Assembly (NCBI GenBank): GCA_026005175.1
Contig: BPKO01000014.1
Span: 1 to 64,000 of the forward strand
Source of the DNA: Candidatus Tectimicrobiota bacterium
Lineage (GTDB): Bacteria > Tectomicrobia > Entotheonellia > Entotheonellales > Entotheonellaceae
Direction: 5' to 3'
Length of the DNA: 64,000 nt
Shown here: positions 44,495 to 53,504 of the stretch, one piece after another
How positions within the stretch are numbered: the first letter of the stretch is position 1
How the letters are laid out: every line of letters begins with the position of its first letter
The notes under the pieces: generated by a model
The model's database searches: none
What the model saw: only the letters and a program-made list of their open reading frames with translations
Told to the model about the DNA's origin: nothing
Made by a program: the position numbers and the translations under genes

Positions 44495-46144
44495 ATGCCT
44501 GCGTTTCACTACCAGGAAATCTTCGAGCACGGGCCAGATACCACCCCGTATCGCCTGCTGACCACGGATTACGTCTCGACGACGAGGTTTGAGGGCCGCG
44601 AGATCCTCAAGGTGGCGCCAGAAGGGCTCACGCTGCTTGCCCGCCAGGCGTTTGACGACGTCGAGCACCTGCTGCGTCCCGGCCACTTGCAGCAGCTGCG
44701 CCGCATCCTTGAGGATCCCGAGGCTTCGGACAACGACCGCTTCGTGGCCCTCGAGCTGCTGCACAACGCCGTGATTGCCGCCGGCCGCGTGCTGCCGGGG
44801 TGCCAGGATACCGGCACGGCAATTGTGTTTGCCTACAAGGGCGAAAACGTCTTCACCGGCTGCAACGACGCCGAGGCGCTTTCACTTGGCATTTACCAGG
44901 CCTTTCAGGAGCGCAACCTGCGCTATTCGCAGCTGGCGCCGCTCGACATGTACACGGAAAAAAACACCGGCACCAACCTGCCGGCGCAGATCGAGATCTA
45001 CGCCGAGCGGGGCAACACCTACCGCTTCCTTTTCATCGCCAAAGGCGGCGGCTCGGCCAACAAAACGTTCCTCTACCAGGAGACCAAGGCGCTGCTCAAC
45101 CCCGAGTCCCTGCTTACGTTTGTCGCCGACAAGCTGCGCGCCCTGGGCACCGCCGCCTGCCCGCCCTACCACCTGGCGCTGGTCGTCGGCGGCATGTCGG
45201 CCGAGTTCACCCTCAAGACCGTCAAGCTGGCCAGCTGCCACTACCTGGACGATCTGCCCACCAGCGGCAACGAGTACGGCCGCGCTTTTCGTGACCTCGA
45301 CCTGGAAGAGAAGATCTTCAAGCTCTGCACCGCCATCGGCATCGGCGCCCAGTTTGGCGGCAAGTACTTTGCCCACGACGTGCGCGTCATCCGCCTGCCT
45401 CGTCACGGCGCCTCGTGTCCCGTGGGCCTCGGCGTTTCCTGCTCGGCGCACCGCCAGATCCTGGGCAAGATCACCCGCGAGGGCATCTTTCTCGAGCAGC
45501 TGGAAACCGACCCGGCGCAGTACCTCCCCGAGGTGCGCGAGGACCAGCTGCGCGCCGGGACCGTCGCCATCGACTTGCGCCGGCCTATGGCCGAGATTCT
45601 TGCCGAGCTGCGCCGCTATCCGGTGGGAACGCGCCTGTCGCTTTCGGGGCCGATGATCGTGGCGCGCGACATCGCCCATGCCCGGCTCAAAGCCCAGCTC
45701 GAAGCCGGCGAAGACTTGCCCCCGTACTTCAAAGAGCACGTCATTTACTACGCCGGGCCAGCCAAAAAGCCCGCAGGCTATGCGTCCGGCTCTTTTGGCC
45801 CCACCACCGCCAGCCGCATGGATCCCTACGTCGAGCTTTTCCAGCGCCACGGCGGCAGCCTGGTGATGTTGGCCAAAGGCAACCGCTCGCCGCAGGTGCG
45901 CGAGGCCTGCAAGAAGTATGGCGGCTTCTACCTCGGCTCTATCGGCGGCCCGGCAGCACGCCTGGCTGAGCACAGTATCAAAAAAGTGGAGCTGGTGGAT
46001 TACCCGGAGCTGGGCATGGAAGCCATCTGGCGCATCGAGGTGGAGGACTTCCCCGCCTTCATCGTCATCAACCACGAAGGCAAGGACTTTTACGCCGAGC
46101 TGCTGGCGCGGCGCCCCGAGGAGCTGGTGCAGCTGGTGTCGTAA
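44495..46144 (+). CDS. fumA: Fumarate hydratase, class I (iron-sulfur)
   Basis: A 549-residue enzyme joining the alpha and beta parts of class I fumarase, which interconverts fumarate and malate. The N-terminal domain has the first cluster Cys in [17 protein letters not shown] (Cys103), [18 protein letters not shown], and Cys in the [13 protein letters not shown] segment. The C-terminal domain has [19 protein letters not shown] and [29 protein letters not shown]. The 4Fe-4S cluster makes it oxygen sensitive. ATAAGGAGA precedes the ATG. A perfect hairpin follows the stop. Confidence 0.95.
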   Translation: MPAFHYQEIFEHGPDTTPYRLLTTDYVSTTRFEGREILKVAPEGLTLLARQAFDDVEHLLRPGHLQQLRRILEDPEASDNDRFVALELLHNAVIAAGRVLPGCQDTGTAIVFAYKGENVFTGCNDAEALSLGIYQAFQERNLRYSQLAPLDMYTEKNTGTNLPAQIEIYAERGNTYRFLFIAKGGGSANKTFLYQETKALLNPESLLTFVADKLRALGTAACPPYHLALVVGGMSAEFTLKTVKLASCHYLDDLPTSGNEYGRAFRDLDLEEKIFKLCTAIGIGAQFGGKYFAHDVRVIRLPRHGASCPVGLGVSCSAHRQILGKITREGIFLEQLETDPAQYLPEVREDQLRAGTVAIDLRRPMAEILAELRRYPVGTRLSLSGPMIVARDIAHARLKAQLEAGEDLPPYFKEHVIYYAGPAKKPAGYASGSFGPTTASRMDPYVELFQRHGGSLVMLAKGNRSPQVREACKKYGGFYLGSIGGPAARLAEHSIKKVELVDYPELGMEAIWRIEVEDFPAFIVINHEGKDFYAELLARRPEELVQLVS

Positions 46145-46146
46145 GG

Positions 46147-46179
46147 GGCGGCAAGGGGCCCGTGTCTACCCTTGCCGCC
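46147..46179 (+). terminator. Bidirectional hairpin terminator between fumA and the membrane protein gene
   Basis: An 11-base perfect stem, GGCGGCAAGGG (46147-46157) and CCCTTGCCGCC (46169-46179), with an 11-base loop sits between two convergent genes. It can serve both strands; no clear T-run follows on either side. Confidence 0.6.
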
Positions 46180-46185
46180 GCCGAC

Positions 46186-46713
46186 TCACGGATTGACCAC
46201 CATGTGCCGGTGCCGCTGCCAGAAGTAAAGCGCCATGGCCGCTGCCGCCAGGAAGTTGCCGGCGAGCACGGCCCGCCACGGCAGGACCTGGGAAAGCGGC
46301 CAGGCAAAGACCGCTTCGGCGGCCAAAAAGCCGCTCTCGAAGACCACAAAGAGCAGCAACACGCCAAACCCCAGATTGGGGTTCTGCTCGGCCAGCTTGA
46401 GTAGATAAGCAGCGGCACCGCCCAAGGCGGCAAAGATCAGCCAGTGGACAAAGGTAAAACCTACCACCACGTCCAGGGACAGAGGCAAGTCCTGCAAGGC
46501 AGCGCCGTCGCGTAGCCCCTTGAGGACCACGTGTCCCAGGACGTTGGGCGTGTACAGGGGGCGCCCGCCAAGGGCGTCCAGGATCAGGAACCACAAGGCA
46601 ATGGTCACAGCGCCAAGCGTGCCAGCGACCACCCCTTCCTGGTACCAGGTGGCTTGCCGGGCTTCCTGGCGTTCGGCAGGCGTCGTTGTCTGGGAACCGG
46701 TGTGCTGCACCAT
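46186..46713 (-). CDS. Integral membrane protein of unknown function
   Basis: A 175-residue protein with four predicted transmembrane helices (GTLGAVTIALWFLILDAL; VVVGFTFVHWLIFAALGGAAAYLL; FGVLLLFVVFESGFLAAEAVFAW; AVLAGNFLAAAAMALYFW). The N-terminus is polar and cytoplasmic. I do not recognise the family. GAGGAGGAGAG precedes the ATG. It is the only gene on its side of the hairpin terminator. Confidence 0.75.
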   Translation of the reverse strand: MVQHTGSQTTTPAERQEARQATWYQEGVVAGTLGAVTIALWFLILDALGGRPLYTPNVLGHVVLKGLRDGAALQDLPLSLDVVVGFTFVHWLIFAALGGAAAYLLKLAEQNPNLGFGVLLLFVVFESGFLAAEAVFAWPLSQVLPWRAVLAGNFLAAAAMALYFWQRHRHMVVNP

Positions 46714-46774
46714 CGTTCTCTCCTCCTCTGACCACCTCTCAGGACAGGTGGAAACGGCCCTGGGTGCCCGCTTC

Positions 46775-47410
46775 ATGCCGGTTCGTACGGCGCTCGTCGC
46801 TGTGTTATTCCTGGGATTGAGGCGCTGCTGGAGGCCGGAACACAACCCTGAGGGCGTGTCCCGGAAGCGCTGGCATCACGGGCACCGTCTGTACCGGCGA
46901 CTGCTTCCGGTGCTCACGCTCACCAGTCTGCTGTGGGGATCGGCTGCGGCAACCACGATCTCTTCTAAAGATATACCCCCGCAGCCTCCCGCTGTCGAGG
47001 CGTTTACCGCCTACATGAACTTGCTGGGAGAGGGCCGCTTTGCCGAGGCCTACGCCTACCGCGCCGGCATCAGCCGCGAGGCCTTCCTGCAGCAGGCCCG
47101 CCGGGAGTGGGAAGACTACACGCGGCTGTTTGGCCAGGCCGGCTTGCGATTTTTGGGCTGGCGGGTGCGGGTGGTGGACTATACCGCCGATGTGGGCGGC
47201 AACTTGTACTTGCGCATGGTGCAGACGTTCCGGCTGCAGGCAGGCAAGCAGCTGCTGTTGCGCCATGCCGGCTTTCTCTGCCGCGTGACGCTGCAACATA
47301 CCCGGATCGTGACCCTCGACATCATCCGCGGCCAGATCCTGGGCGAAGAAACCCGCCCCTGGCCGTCCCAGGAGGCCCCATGCGCGCGGTGCTCCACCGT
47401 CCCGAAGTGA
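46775..47410 (+). CDS. Hypothetical exported protein
   Basis: The reading frame encodes a protein of about 185-211 residues depending on start (46775 ATG or an in-frame GTG at 46856). The second choice gives a good Sec signal peptide: basic VSRKRWHHGHRLYRR, hydrophobic LLPVLTLTSLLW, and GSAAA cleavage. The mature domain (VEAFTAYMNLLGEGRFAEAYAYRAGISREAFLQQ ... VVDYTADVGGNLYLRMVQTFRL) looks like an NTF2-like alpha+beta fold, but I cannot name the family. The last 31 bases overlap the following gamma-glutamyltransferase start. Confidence 0.55.
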   Translation: MPVRTALVAVLFLGLRRCWRPEHNPEGVSRKRWHHGHRLYRRLLPVLTLTSLLWGSAAATTISSKDIPPQPPAVEAFTAYMNLLGEGRFAEAYAYRAGISREAFLQQARREWEDYTRLFGQAGLRFLGWRVRVVDYTADVGGNLYLRMVQTFRLQAGKQLLLRHAGFLCRVTLQHTRIVTLDIIRGQILGEETRPWPSQEAPCARCSTVPK

Positions 47411-49029
47411 TAGCCCCTACCGGCATGGTGGCCACGCCGCACTACCTGGCCAGCGCCGCCGGCCTGCGCGTGCTGCGCGCCGGCGGCAATGCCATCGAGG
47501 CAGCGATTGCTGCTTCGGCAGTGTGCGCGGTGGTCTATCCCCACATGTGCGGTCTGGGCGGCGACAGCGTCTGGCTCCTCTACGACGCCCGCCAAAAGCA
47601 GGTGCGGGCTCTCAACGGCACGGGCTGGGCCGGGGAGCGCTGCACCCTGGCTTTCTACCAGCAGGCTACCGGCGGCGAGGCCATTCCCCCGCGCGGCTTC
47701 CTGGCGGCCAACACGGTGCCGGGTGCGGTGGACGCCTGGGAAAAGGCCTACACCTACGGACGCCGCCATTTTGCTGCCAGTCTGCCGTGGCCGGCGCTGT
47801 TCGAGGAGGCCATCGCCTACGCCGACGGCGGCTACCCGGTGACGGCCAGCCAGTTCCACTGGACCTGGCGCGACACCCAGGAGGCCGCCAATCCCCTGGG
47901 CAGCCTGCAGCGCTTTGCCGGCTTTCGCCAGACGTACTTAAAGCCCGACGGCACCCCGTACCGCGCCGGCGAGCGCCTGCGCCAGCCGGCGCTGGCGCGC
48001 ACCCTGCGCACCCTGGCCGCTGCCGGGGCGCGGGTTTTCTACGAAGGGGAGCTGGCCGAGCGGCTGGTGCGCGATCTGGAGGCGCACGGCGGCGTCCTCA
48101 CCCGCGACGACTTCCGCCACTACCATGCCACCTGGGTGGCGCCGCTGCGCAGCACCTACCGCGGCTACACCGTCTACGGCGTGCCGCCCAACACCCAGGG
48201 CCTGGCCACCCTGCTCTTGCTTAACCTGCTGGCCCACGTCGACGTGGCAGCGCTGGGCGAGGGCACGGCCGATTACTACCACCTCATGGTGGAAGCCACC
48301 AAGCTGGCCTTTGCCGACCGCGACCGCTGGGTGGCCGATCCGGCGTTTGCCGCTATTCCCCTTGCGACCCTGCTCGACCCGGCCTACGCCGGCCGGCGCC
48401 TACGCCAGCTCGACTGGCAGCGCGCCGCGCCGCCGCCTACTCCCGGCCCGGCGGCCGGCGACACGGTGGCCATCGTCAGCGCCGACGCCCAGGGCAACGG
48501 GGTGGCCATGCTGCAAAGCCTCTACTTCGACTTTGGCTCCGGCATCGTGGCCGGCGACACCGGCGTGCTGCTGCACAACCGCGGTAGCTTCTTCTCCCTC
48601 GACCCCCACCACCCCAACTGCCTGGCCCCGCGCAAGCGCCCCTTTCACACCCTCTGCCCCGGCCTGCTCTGCCGCGGCGACCGCCTCTTCCTGCTGCATG
48701 CCACCATGGGCGGTGAAGGACAGCCCCAGACGCAGGCGGCCCTGGTGACGCGCCTGGTGGATTTCGGGCTGCCGCTGCAGGCGGCCATCGAGGCGCCGCG
48801 CTGGCTCTACGGCCGCACCTGGGGGATGGCAACGCGTGACCTGTCTCTGGAGGCGCGGGTGCCGGAGGCGGTGGTGCAGGAATTGCAGCGGCGCGGCCAT
48901 CCAGTGCGCGTGGTGGCCCCCTGGGACGAGTGCATGGGCCACGCCCAGGCGATCCTCATCGACCCGGCGACGGGCATGCGCCATGGCGGGGCCGACCCGC
49001 GCAGCGACGGCCTCGCCCTGGGGTACTGA
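47380..49029 (+). CDS. Gamma-glutamyltransferase family protein
   Basis: A 549-residue Ntn-hydrolase proenzyme. Family parts: PTGMVATPHYLASAAGLRVLRAGGNAIEAAIAASAVCAVVYPHMCGLGGDSVWLLYD; YYHLMVEATKLAFADRDRWVADP; and the cleavage site before Thr362 in GDTVAIVSADAQGNGVAMLQSLYFDFGSG. The C-terminal part has HTLCPGLLCRGDRLFLLHATMGGEGQPQTQAAL. No signal peptide is seen. GGAGG lies before the ATG, which overlaps the preceding gene by 31 bases. It is diverged from the homologue at 24722-26461; the nucleophile context is DTV rather than DTS. Confidence 0.87.
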   Translation: MRAVLHRPEVIAPTGMVATPHYLASAAGLRVLRAGGNAIEAAIAASAVCAVVYPHMCGLGGDSVWLLYDARQKQVRALNGTGWAGERCTLAFYQQATGGEAIPPRGFLAANTVPGAVDAWEKAYTYGRRHFAASLPWPALFEEAIAYADGGYPVTASQFHWTWRDTQEAANPLGSLQRFAGFRQTYLKPDGTPYRAGERLRQPALARTLRTLAAAGARVFYEGELAERLVRDLEAHGGVLTRDDFRHYHATWVAPLRSTYRGYTVYGVPPNTQGLATLLLLNLLAHVDVAALGEGTADYYHLMVEATKLAFADRDRWVADPAFAAIPLATLLDPAYAGRRLRQLDWQRAAPPPTPGPAAGDTVAIVSADAQGNGVAMLQSLYFDFGSGIVAGDTGVLLHNRGSFFSLDPHHPNCLAPRKRPFHTLCPGLLCRGDRLFLLHATMGGEGQPQTQAALVTRLVDFGLPLQAAIEAPRWLYGRTWGMATRDLSLEARVPEAVVQELQRRGHPVRVVAPWDECMGHAQAILIDPATGMRHGGADPRSDGLALGY

Positions 49030-49033
49030 GGCC

Positions 49034-49510
49034 TCAGGCCGGCGGCAAGGTGGCGGCCAGCAGCCGGCGCATGTGGGCCACGTGGGTGCCTTCCCAGTAA
49101 ATGCGGCGGCAGTGCGGGCAAATCAGAAAACGCTGCTGCTGCTGCCGCACGTAAGAGGGCACCCGGGCTGCCACGTCCTGGCCCGGGGCCGCTTGGAGTT
49201 CCTCGTTGCAGCACAGGCAACGGCTGAAGAGCCGCTCCTGCCAGCCCAGGCCAAAGGCCTCGACTACCTGGCGCACTTGCGCCAGAGGGGCTTCGGCGTG
49301 CAGCAGCAAGTAGCGCTCGAGGCGCCACTGGCGGGGCAGGGCGCGGTCGCGGGTGAGGACCACCCGCCCTTCGGCGCGTGCCTGCTGCACCAGCTCGGCG
49401 TCGGCAATGTGGGCCCGGTACGCGGTGTCGTAGCCCAGCACGCGCAGCCAGCGCGCCAGGCGGCCAAGCATGGCGTCGGCGATAAACCGCGGCGGGGTGC
49501 TCTGCGTCAT
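49034..49510 (-). CDS. Mut7-C RNase-like domain protein with zinc ribbon
   Basis: A 158-residue PIN-like protein. The Mut7-C domain is marked by FIADAMLGRLARWLRVLGYDTAY, VVLTRDRALPRQW and LERYLLLHAEAPLAQVRQVV. A C-terminal zinc ribbon follows with CLCCNEEL and FLICPHCRRIYWEGTHVAHM. Proteins of this type (DUF82) are predicted RNases or RNA-binding proteins. It ends 4 bases from the convergent GGT-like gene. The substrate is unknown. Confidence 0.88.
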   Translation of the reverse strand: MTQSTPPRFIADAMLGRLARWLRVLGYDTAYRAHIADAELVQQARAEGRVVLTRDRALPRQWRLERYLLLHAEAPLAQVRQVVEAFGLGWQERLFSRCLCCNEELQAAPGQDVAARVPSYVRQQQQRFLICPHCRRIYWEGTHVAHMRRLLAATLPPA

Positions 49511-49533
49511 GGCCAAGCTCCCAGGTGCCCTGC

Positions 49534-50319
49534 TCAGCCGCTTCTGGGAAACTGGCCGGGCCGCCGCCCCGGACCAGGCGGGCCGGCAAAGGCCTGGGCA
49601 AGGTGCATCCACTGCCGCGCCAGCTCGCCCTGCACCTGCAAGGCGGTATCGGCGAGGTGGCGCCGCTGCGTCACCACCAGGCAGAAGTCCAGGGCCGGGC
49701 CGGTGATGCGCTGCGCTGCCGCTTCCGGACCCCAGCTCCACCGCGCCCCGGCAGGACTGGTAAGGACCACGTGCACCGGCTCTTCTGGGGGCTCGAGGCC
49801 GCGTACGCGGTAGCTGTAGGGGCGGGCCAGCACCCCGAGGTGGGCGATGTGGCGCAGGCGCTCGCTGGCCGGGCGCACGAGGCCAAGCGCATCGACGATG
49901 TCTTGCCCGTGCGCCCAGATCTCCATCAGGCGGGCGGTGGCAAAGGAGGCGGCGCTCATGGCCGGCCCAAACCAGGGAATGCGGGTGCGGGCGTCGAGGC
50001 GGCGCAGGACCGCCAGCAGGTCGGCAAAGCCGTGCTGCCACCAGGCCAGCAGCTCGGCGCCGCGCAGGCGGCGCCCCACTTCCAGCTGCTGCGCGAGGCG
50101 GGCGGCGCGCGCCTGGGTGGCCATCTCGGCGGTGAAGCGCGCCGGGTCGGTGACCGCCAGGATGGCCACGCGGTCGGTCCAGCCCAGGTGGCTGATCTGG
50201 TCGCGCACCTGCCAGCCTTCGGCCGGCGTCGGCCGCGCCCAGGCCGCCTCGTCGAGGCCCGCGAGCAAGCCAGCCAGCGCCTGCTGTTCTGCTGCCAAGT
50301 CGTCACAGAGGGGTTGCAT
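49534..50319 (-). CDS. DinB/maleylpyruvate-isomerase-type family protein (TIGR03084-like)
   Basis: A 261-residue protein with the mycothiol-dependent maleylpyruvate isomerase N-terminal fold: LAAEQQALAGLLAGLDEAAWARPTPAEGWQVRDQISHLGWTDRVA and ARLMEIWAHGQDIVDALGL, with His residues typical of the metal site. The C-terminal half ends in VQGELARQWMHLAQAFAGPPGPGR. It matches the TIGR03084 family of unknown function. A GTG six bases upstream is an equally plausible start. A -10-like TACAAT lies about 50 bases upstream. Confidence 0.8.
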   Translation of the reverse strand: MQPLCDDLAAEQQALAGLLAGLDEAAWARPTPAEGWQVRDQISHLGWTDRVAILAVTDPARFTAEMATQARAARLAQQLEVGRRLRGAELLAWWQHGFADLLAVLRRLDARTRIPWFGPAMSAASFATARLMEIWAHGQDIVDALGLVRPASERLRHIAHLGVLARPYSYRVRGLEPPEEPVHVVLTSPAGARWSWGPEAAAQRITGPALDFCLVVTQRRHLADTALQVQGELARQWMHLAQAFAGPPGPGRRPGQFPRSG

Positions 50320-50363
50320 GTCCACGGAAGGCGTCCTTCTGGGCAAGGGAGCCGCTTTTCCCC

Positions 50364-50369
50364 ATTGTA
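50364..50369 (-). promoter_or_regulatory. Candidate -10 element before the TIGR03084-like gene
   Basis: TACAAT on the minus strand at 50369-50364, about 45 bases before the start; no good -35 is seen. Confidence 0.3.
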
Positions 50370-50455
50370 CCAGAAACGCCGCGCCCGCGGGCCTTGCCTT
50401 TGCCCAGCGGGCGTAGTATGGTGGCGTCCTAGACGCTGCGCAGAGGGAGGGGAAG

Positions 50456-50668
50456 ATGGGCATCGTCACCCACATTCACCTGGCACCGGCAGCCGGAGCC
50501 CCCATGGTGGCGGTCGACGCTGCCGAGCTGGTCGTCGGAGAAGGCATCGAAGAACTCGTGGGCCGGCCGCTCCGCCATCTCCTGAGTGGCCGCGGCGGCG
50601 TGCGCTGCGAGGTGCTCGAGGGCGGCACGGTCCGCGTGGGCGATGCGGTGGTGCCGCTGGAGGAATAG
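50456..50668 (+). CDS. Short MOSC-domain-like protein, probably internally deleted
   Basis: The 70-residue protein matches both ends of a MOSC domain. The N-terminal GIVTHIHLAPAAGAPMVAVDAAELVVGEGIE fits the MOSC start, and RHLLSGRGGVRCEVLEGGTVRVGDAVVPLEE fits its end. The centre, including the usual conserved Cys and the GID/NL region, is absent. It is therefore half the usual size of about 140 residues and may be inactive in molybdenum or sulfur transfer. AGGGAGGGGAAG precedes the ATG. It is three bases before an alpha/beta-hydrolase gene, which starts with GTG. Confidence 0.55.
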   Translation: MGIVTHIHLAPAAGAPMVAVDAAELVVGEGIEELVGRPLRHLLSGRGGVRCEVLEGGTVRVGDAVVPLEE

Positions 50669-50671
50669 GCC

Positions 50672-51601
50672 GTGGAACGGCGGGTGAGCTTTTACAGCGA
50701 GGGCCTGCGCCTGGCCGGCGTGCTGTTCGTCCCCGACGACTTGCCCCCCGGCCACAAGCGTCCCGGCATCGTTCTGTGCCAGGGCTTCAGCGGCATCAAA
50801 GACGCGCTGCTGCCCGACGTGGCGCGGCGCTTCGTGCAGGCAGGCTATGTGGCCCTGACCTTCGACTACCGCTATTTTGGGGAAAGCGAGGGCGAGCCGC
50901 GCTGGCGCCTCCTGCCCCAGGCCCAGGTGCAGGATATCCGCAATGCCATCACCTTCTTGCAGCAGCAGGAAGAAGTCGATGCGGCGGCCATCGGGCTTTA
51001 CGGCACCAGCTTTGGCGGCGCCAACGTCAGCTACACGGCGGCAGTGGACGAGCGGGTGCGCTGCACGGTGAGCACCGTGGGCATCGGCAGCGGCGCGCGC
51101 TGGCTGCGCAGCCTGCGGCGGTACTGGGAGTGGCGCGAGCTGCTCAAGCGCCTGGAAGAGGACCGCCGCACGCGCGTGCGCACCGGCCGCTCGGCGTACG
51201 TGCACACCCTGGAGATCATGCTGCCCGATCCCCTGACGCAGCAGTTCTGGGACAAGACCACCCCCCGGGCGCTGGAGCTCTTCCCGCACATGGGAACGCA
51301 AGTAACCCTGGAGTCGGCCGAAGCGGTGATCGAGTTTGTGCCCGAGGCGGTGGTGGCACGCATTGCTCCCCGCCCCATCTTGTGGATCCATGCGGCCGAA
51401 GACACGCTGGTGCCCCCCGAGGAGTCGCAGCGAATGTACGCGCGGGCGCGGGAACCCAAAAAGCTGGTCCTGCTGCCCGGCCTCACCCACTGGGACATCT
51501 ACCGCGGCGAGGGGCTGATTCAGGTGACCGACCATGCCCTGCAGTGGTACCGCCAGTGGCTTCCCGTGCCTTCGTACGCCGCCGATCGCCCTGCGTCCTG
51601 A
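50672..51601 (+). CDS. Alpha/beta hydrolase (dienelactone-hydrolase/peptidase-like)
   Basis: A 309-residue hydrolase starting with GTG. It has RPGIVLCQGFSGIKDALLPDVARRFVQAGYVALTFDYRYFGESEGEPR at the start and the nucleophile in IGLYGTSFGGANVSY (Ser). The catalytic acid lies in ILWIHAAEDTLVPPEES and the base in LPGLTHWDIYRGEG. Similar proteins lie in the X-Pro dipeptidyl-peptidase/DLH-like group. The substrate is unknown. It begins three bases after the MOSC-like gene and ends 17 bases before the duplicated-domain gene, so all three may be one operon. Confidence 0.83.
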   Translation: MERRVSFYSEGLRLAGVLFVPDDLPPGHKRPGIVLCQGFSGIKDALLPDVARRFVQAGYVALTFDYRYFGESEGEPRWRLLPQAQVQDIRNAITFLQQQEEVDAAAIGLYGTSFGGANVSYTAAVDERVRCTVSTVGIGSGARWLRSLRRYWEWRELLKRLEEDRRTRVRTGRSAYVHTLEIMLPDPLTQQFWDKTTPRALELFPHMGTQVTLESAEAVIEFVPEAVVARIAPRPILWIHAAEDTLVPPEESQRMYARAREPKKLVLLPGLTHWDIYRGEGLIQVTDHALQWYRQWLPVPSYAADRPAS

Positions 51602-51618
51602 GAAGAAGGAGAAGGCCG

Positions 51619-52410
51619 ATGCAACTGGGAGAACACCGCTTTGCGGCCGGACCGGTTACCCTGGCACTGCAGTACCGCGCGCTGATGGCCGACCAGGGCG
51701 TATGCCTTCAGGTCGCCGGCCAGATTGATGGCCGGGAGCGCGAGCTGCTGCGCTTTGACTGCTTTGTCGAGCGTCCCCACTACCACTACGACCCCGAAGG
51801 CCGCAACGAGCGCTGGGAGCTCGACACCACCACCTGCGGCCATCCCCTGCGCTGGGCGCTGACGCAGCTGCGCACCCGCCTGCCGGCCATGCTGCACAAG
51901 GCCGGGTACGCGGCGCTGGCGCAGCAGCTGGACCTGGCGGCGCTGGCGCAGCGGCTGCCCGAAGTGGAGGCAGCGGCCTGGCAGCTGGCCCGCCGCGAAC
52001 ACCGCACGGTGATTCACAACCGCGGCGAGGTGGTGATCGAAGCCGGCAACATCCGCTTCGGCCTCGAGTTTCGCCAGCTGCGCAACGACCGCGGCGTGGC
52101 CATCCACGTCCTGGGTGACGTGGCCGGCCAGGAAATCGAGCTGCTGGCGTTTGACTGCTTCGAAGTCGGCCCCCACTACCACTACGGCCCGCGCAACCAG
52201 GACATCCGCATTTACTGGGATACCGCGGTGGTCCCCGATCCCCTGCGCTGGACGCTCGATCAGTTCAAAGCGGGCAAGCTGCGGGCAATGCTAACGCGCG
52301 CCGGCTATCCCACCCATGCCGCCTTGCTCGACGAGGAACTGGTGGTGGCCAAAGTCACGCAGGAAGTGGAGCCGCGCGCGCTGGCCTTGCGTGCCGCCCA
52401 CGCCGCCTAG
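51619..52410 (+). CDS. Protein with two copies of an uncharacterised domain
   Basis: A 263-residue protein built from two homologous halves of about 105 residues. The first has LQYRALMADQGVCLQVAG, RFDCFVERPHYHYDPEG and PLRWALTQLRTRLPAMLHKAGY. The second has LEFRQLRNDRGVAIHVLG, AFDCFEVGPHYHYGPRN and PLRWTLDQFKAGKLRAMLTRAGY. The repeated FDCFxxxPHYHY motif suggests a metal or cofactor site. No signal peptide is seen. It is close to the domain now known as DUF7700, but I am not certain. GAAGAAGGAGAAGG precedes ATG. Confidence 0.7.
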   Translation: MQLGEHRFAAGPVTLALQYRALMADQGVCLQVAGQIDGRERELLRFDCFVERPHYHYDPEGRNERWELDTTTCGHPLRWALTQLRTRLPAMLHKAGYAALAQQLDLAALAQRLPEVEAAAWQLARREHRTVIHNRGEVVIEAGNIRFGLEFRQLRNDRGVAIHVLGDVAGQEIELLAFDCFEVGPHYHYGPRNQDIRIYWDTAVVPDPLRWTLDQFKAGKLRAMLTRAGYPTHAALLDEELVVAKVTQEVEPRALALRAAHAA

Positions 52411-52417
52411 CGCCGCC

Positions 52418-53347
52418 TCAGCGAAAGGCCGGTGCCACCTCGGTGATAAAGCGGTCGAGCTGCTCGTAGCGCCAGGGCGGCACAAAAGTGGGGATGCACA
52501 GCATGTCCACGCCGGCCGCTTGCAGGCGGCCCAGGGTGTCCTGCACTTCGCCCACGCTGCCGGCGAGCACGGTGTCGCGGGCCTCGGCTTCGCTGCGTCC
52601 AAAGAGCCGCATCAGGCTCTGTACCAGGCGCTGGCGCGCTTCGGGCTGGTCGGTGAGGAGCAGGGGCATGTTGGCCGAGCGCTTGATGGTACGGGGGTCG
52701 CGTCCCACCGCGGCACAGTGGTCTTCGAGAATGCGGATCTTGCGGCGCAGGATCTCCGGGCCGCCCCAGACGTTCCAGTGATCGGCGTACTTGGCGGCAA
52801 TGCGCAGGGTGCGGCGCTCGCCGCCCCCGCCAATGAGCAGCTCGGGGTGGGGCTGCTGCACGGGCTTGGGAAAGAGAGGGGCGTGGCGCAGCTGGTAGTA
52901 CTTGCCCTGAAACGTCGCTTTGGGCTCGTGCCAGAGGGCGAGCAGCACCTGGCAGGCTTCTTCCAGGCGTTCGAGACGCTCGCGCACGGTGTAAAAGGGG
53001 ATGCCGTAGGCCTCGTGTTCGTTTTGCTGCCAGGCGGCGCCCAGGCCGCAGATGAGCCGTCCCCCCGACATGATGTCGACGTTGGTGGCCATTTTGGCCA
53101 GCACCGCCGGGTGGCGGTAGGTGTTGCCGGCCACCAGGGTGCCGATGCGCAAGCGCTGCGTGCACAGGGCCAGTCCGGCCAGGGTCGTCCAGCACTCCAG
53201 CGTCGGCGTCACCGGGTCAGGGGTGTTGGGCATGAAGTGATCGGCCACAAAGGCTGCGTCCCACCCCGTGGCCTCGGCGTGGCGCCACAGGGCCTGGACC
53301 TGCTCCCAAGGGATGCCGGTCAGGCTGGTGAACAGGGCAAATTGCAT
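52418..53347 (-). CDS. LLM-class flavin/F420-dependent oxidoreductase
   Basis: A 309-residue luciferase-like protein. It has MQFALFTSLTGIPWEQVQALWRHAEATGWDAAFVADHFMPNT, RIGTLVAGNTYRHPAVLAKMATNVDIMSGGRLICGLGAAWQQNEHEAYGIPF and PHPELLIGGGGERRTLRIAAKYADHWN, typical of F420-dependent LLM enzymes. The substrate is unknown. GGAGCACC precedes the ATG. It ends seven bases from the duplicated-domain gene, convergent. It shares the fold but little else with the homologue at 20346-21269. Confidence 0.88.
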   Translation of the reverse strand: MQFALFTSLTGIPWEQVQALWRHAEATGWDAAFVADHFMPNTPDPVTPTLECWTTLAGLALCTQRLRIGTLVAGNTYRHPAVLAKMATNVDIMSGGRLICGLGAAWQQNEHEAYGIPFYTVRERLERLEEACQVLLALWHEPKATFQGKYYQLRHAPLFPKPVQQPHPELLIGGGGERRTLRIAAKYADHWNVWGGPEILRRKIRILEDHCAAVGRDPRTIKRSANMPLLLTDQPEARQRLVQSLMRLFGRSEAEARDTVLAGSVGEVQDTLGRLQAAGVDMLCIPTFVPPWRYEQLDRFITEVAPAFR

Positions 53348-53504
53348 GCGGGTGCTCCTCTGGCAGGGGATCAGCCCTGGGCCACCAGTATAGCATAGCC
53401 ACCGGGGAGGCCGGGGGATTCTGCTTGACAGCCTGCGGCGGCTGTGCCAACTACTACAGCATCACAGAAGCAGCGTCAGGACCGGATGGAGGGAGGAAAG
53501 CCCC

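Noticed and set aside
53425-53457. Perfect TTGACA before the cyclase gene
   Set aside because: No acceptable -10 lies at 16-18 bases; the nearest TACTAC is 21 bases away.
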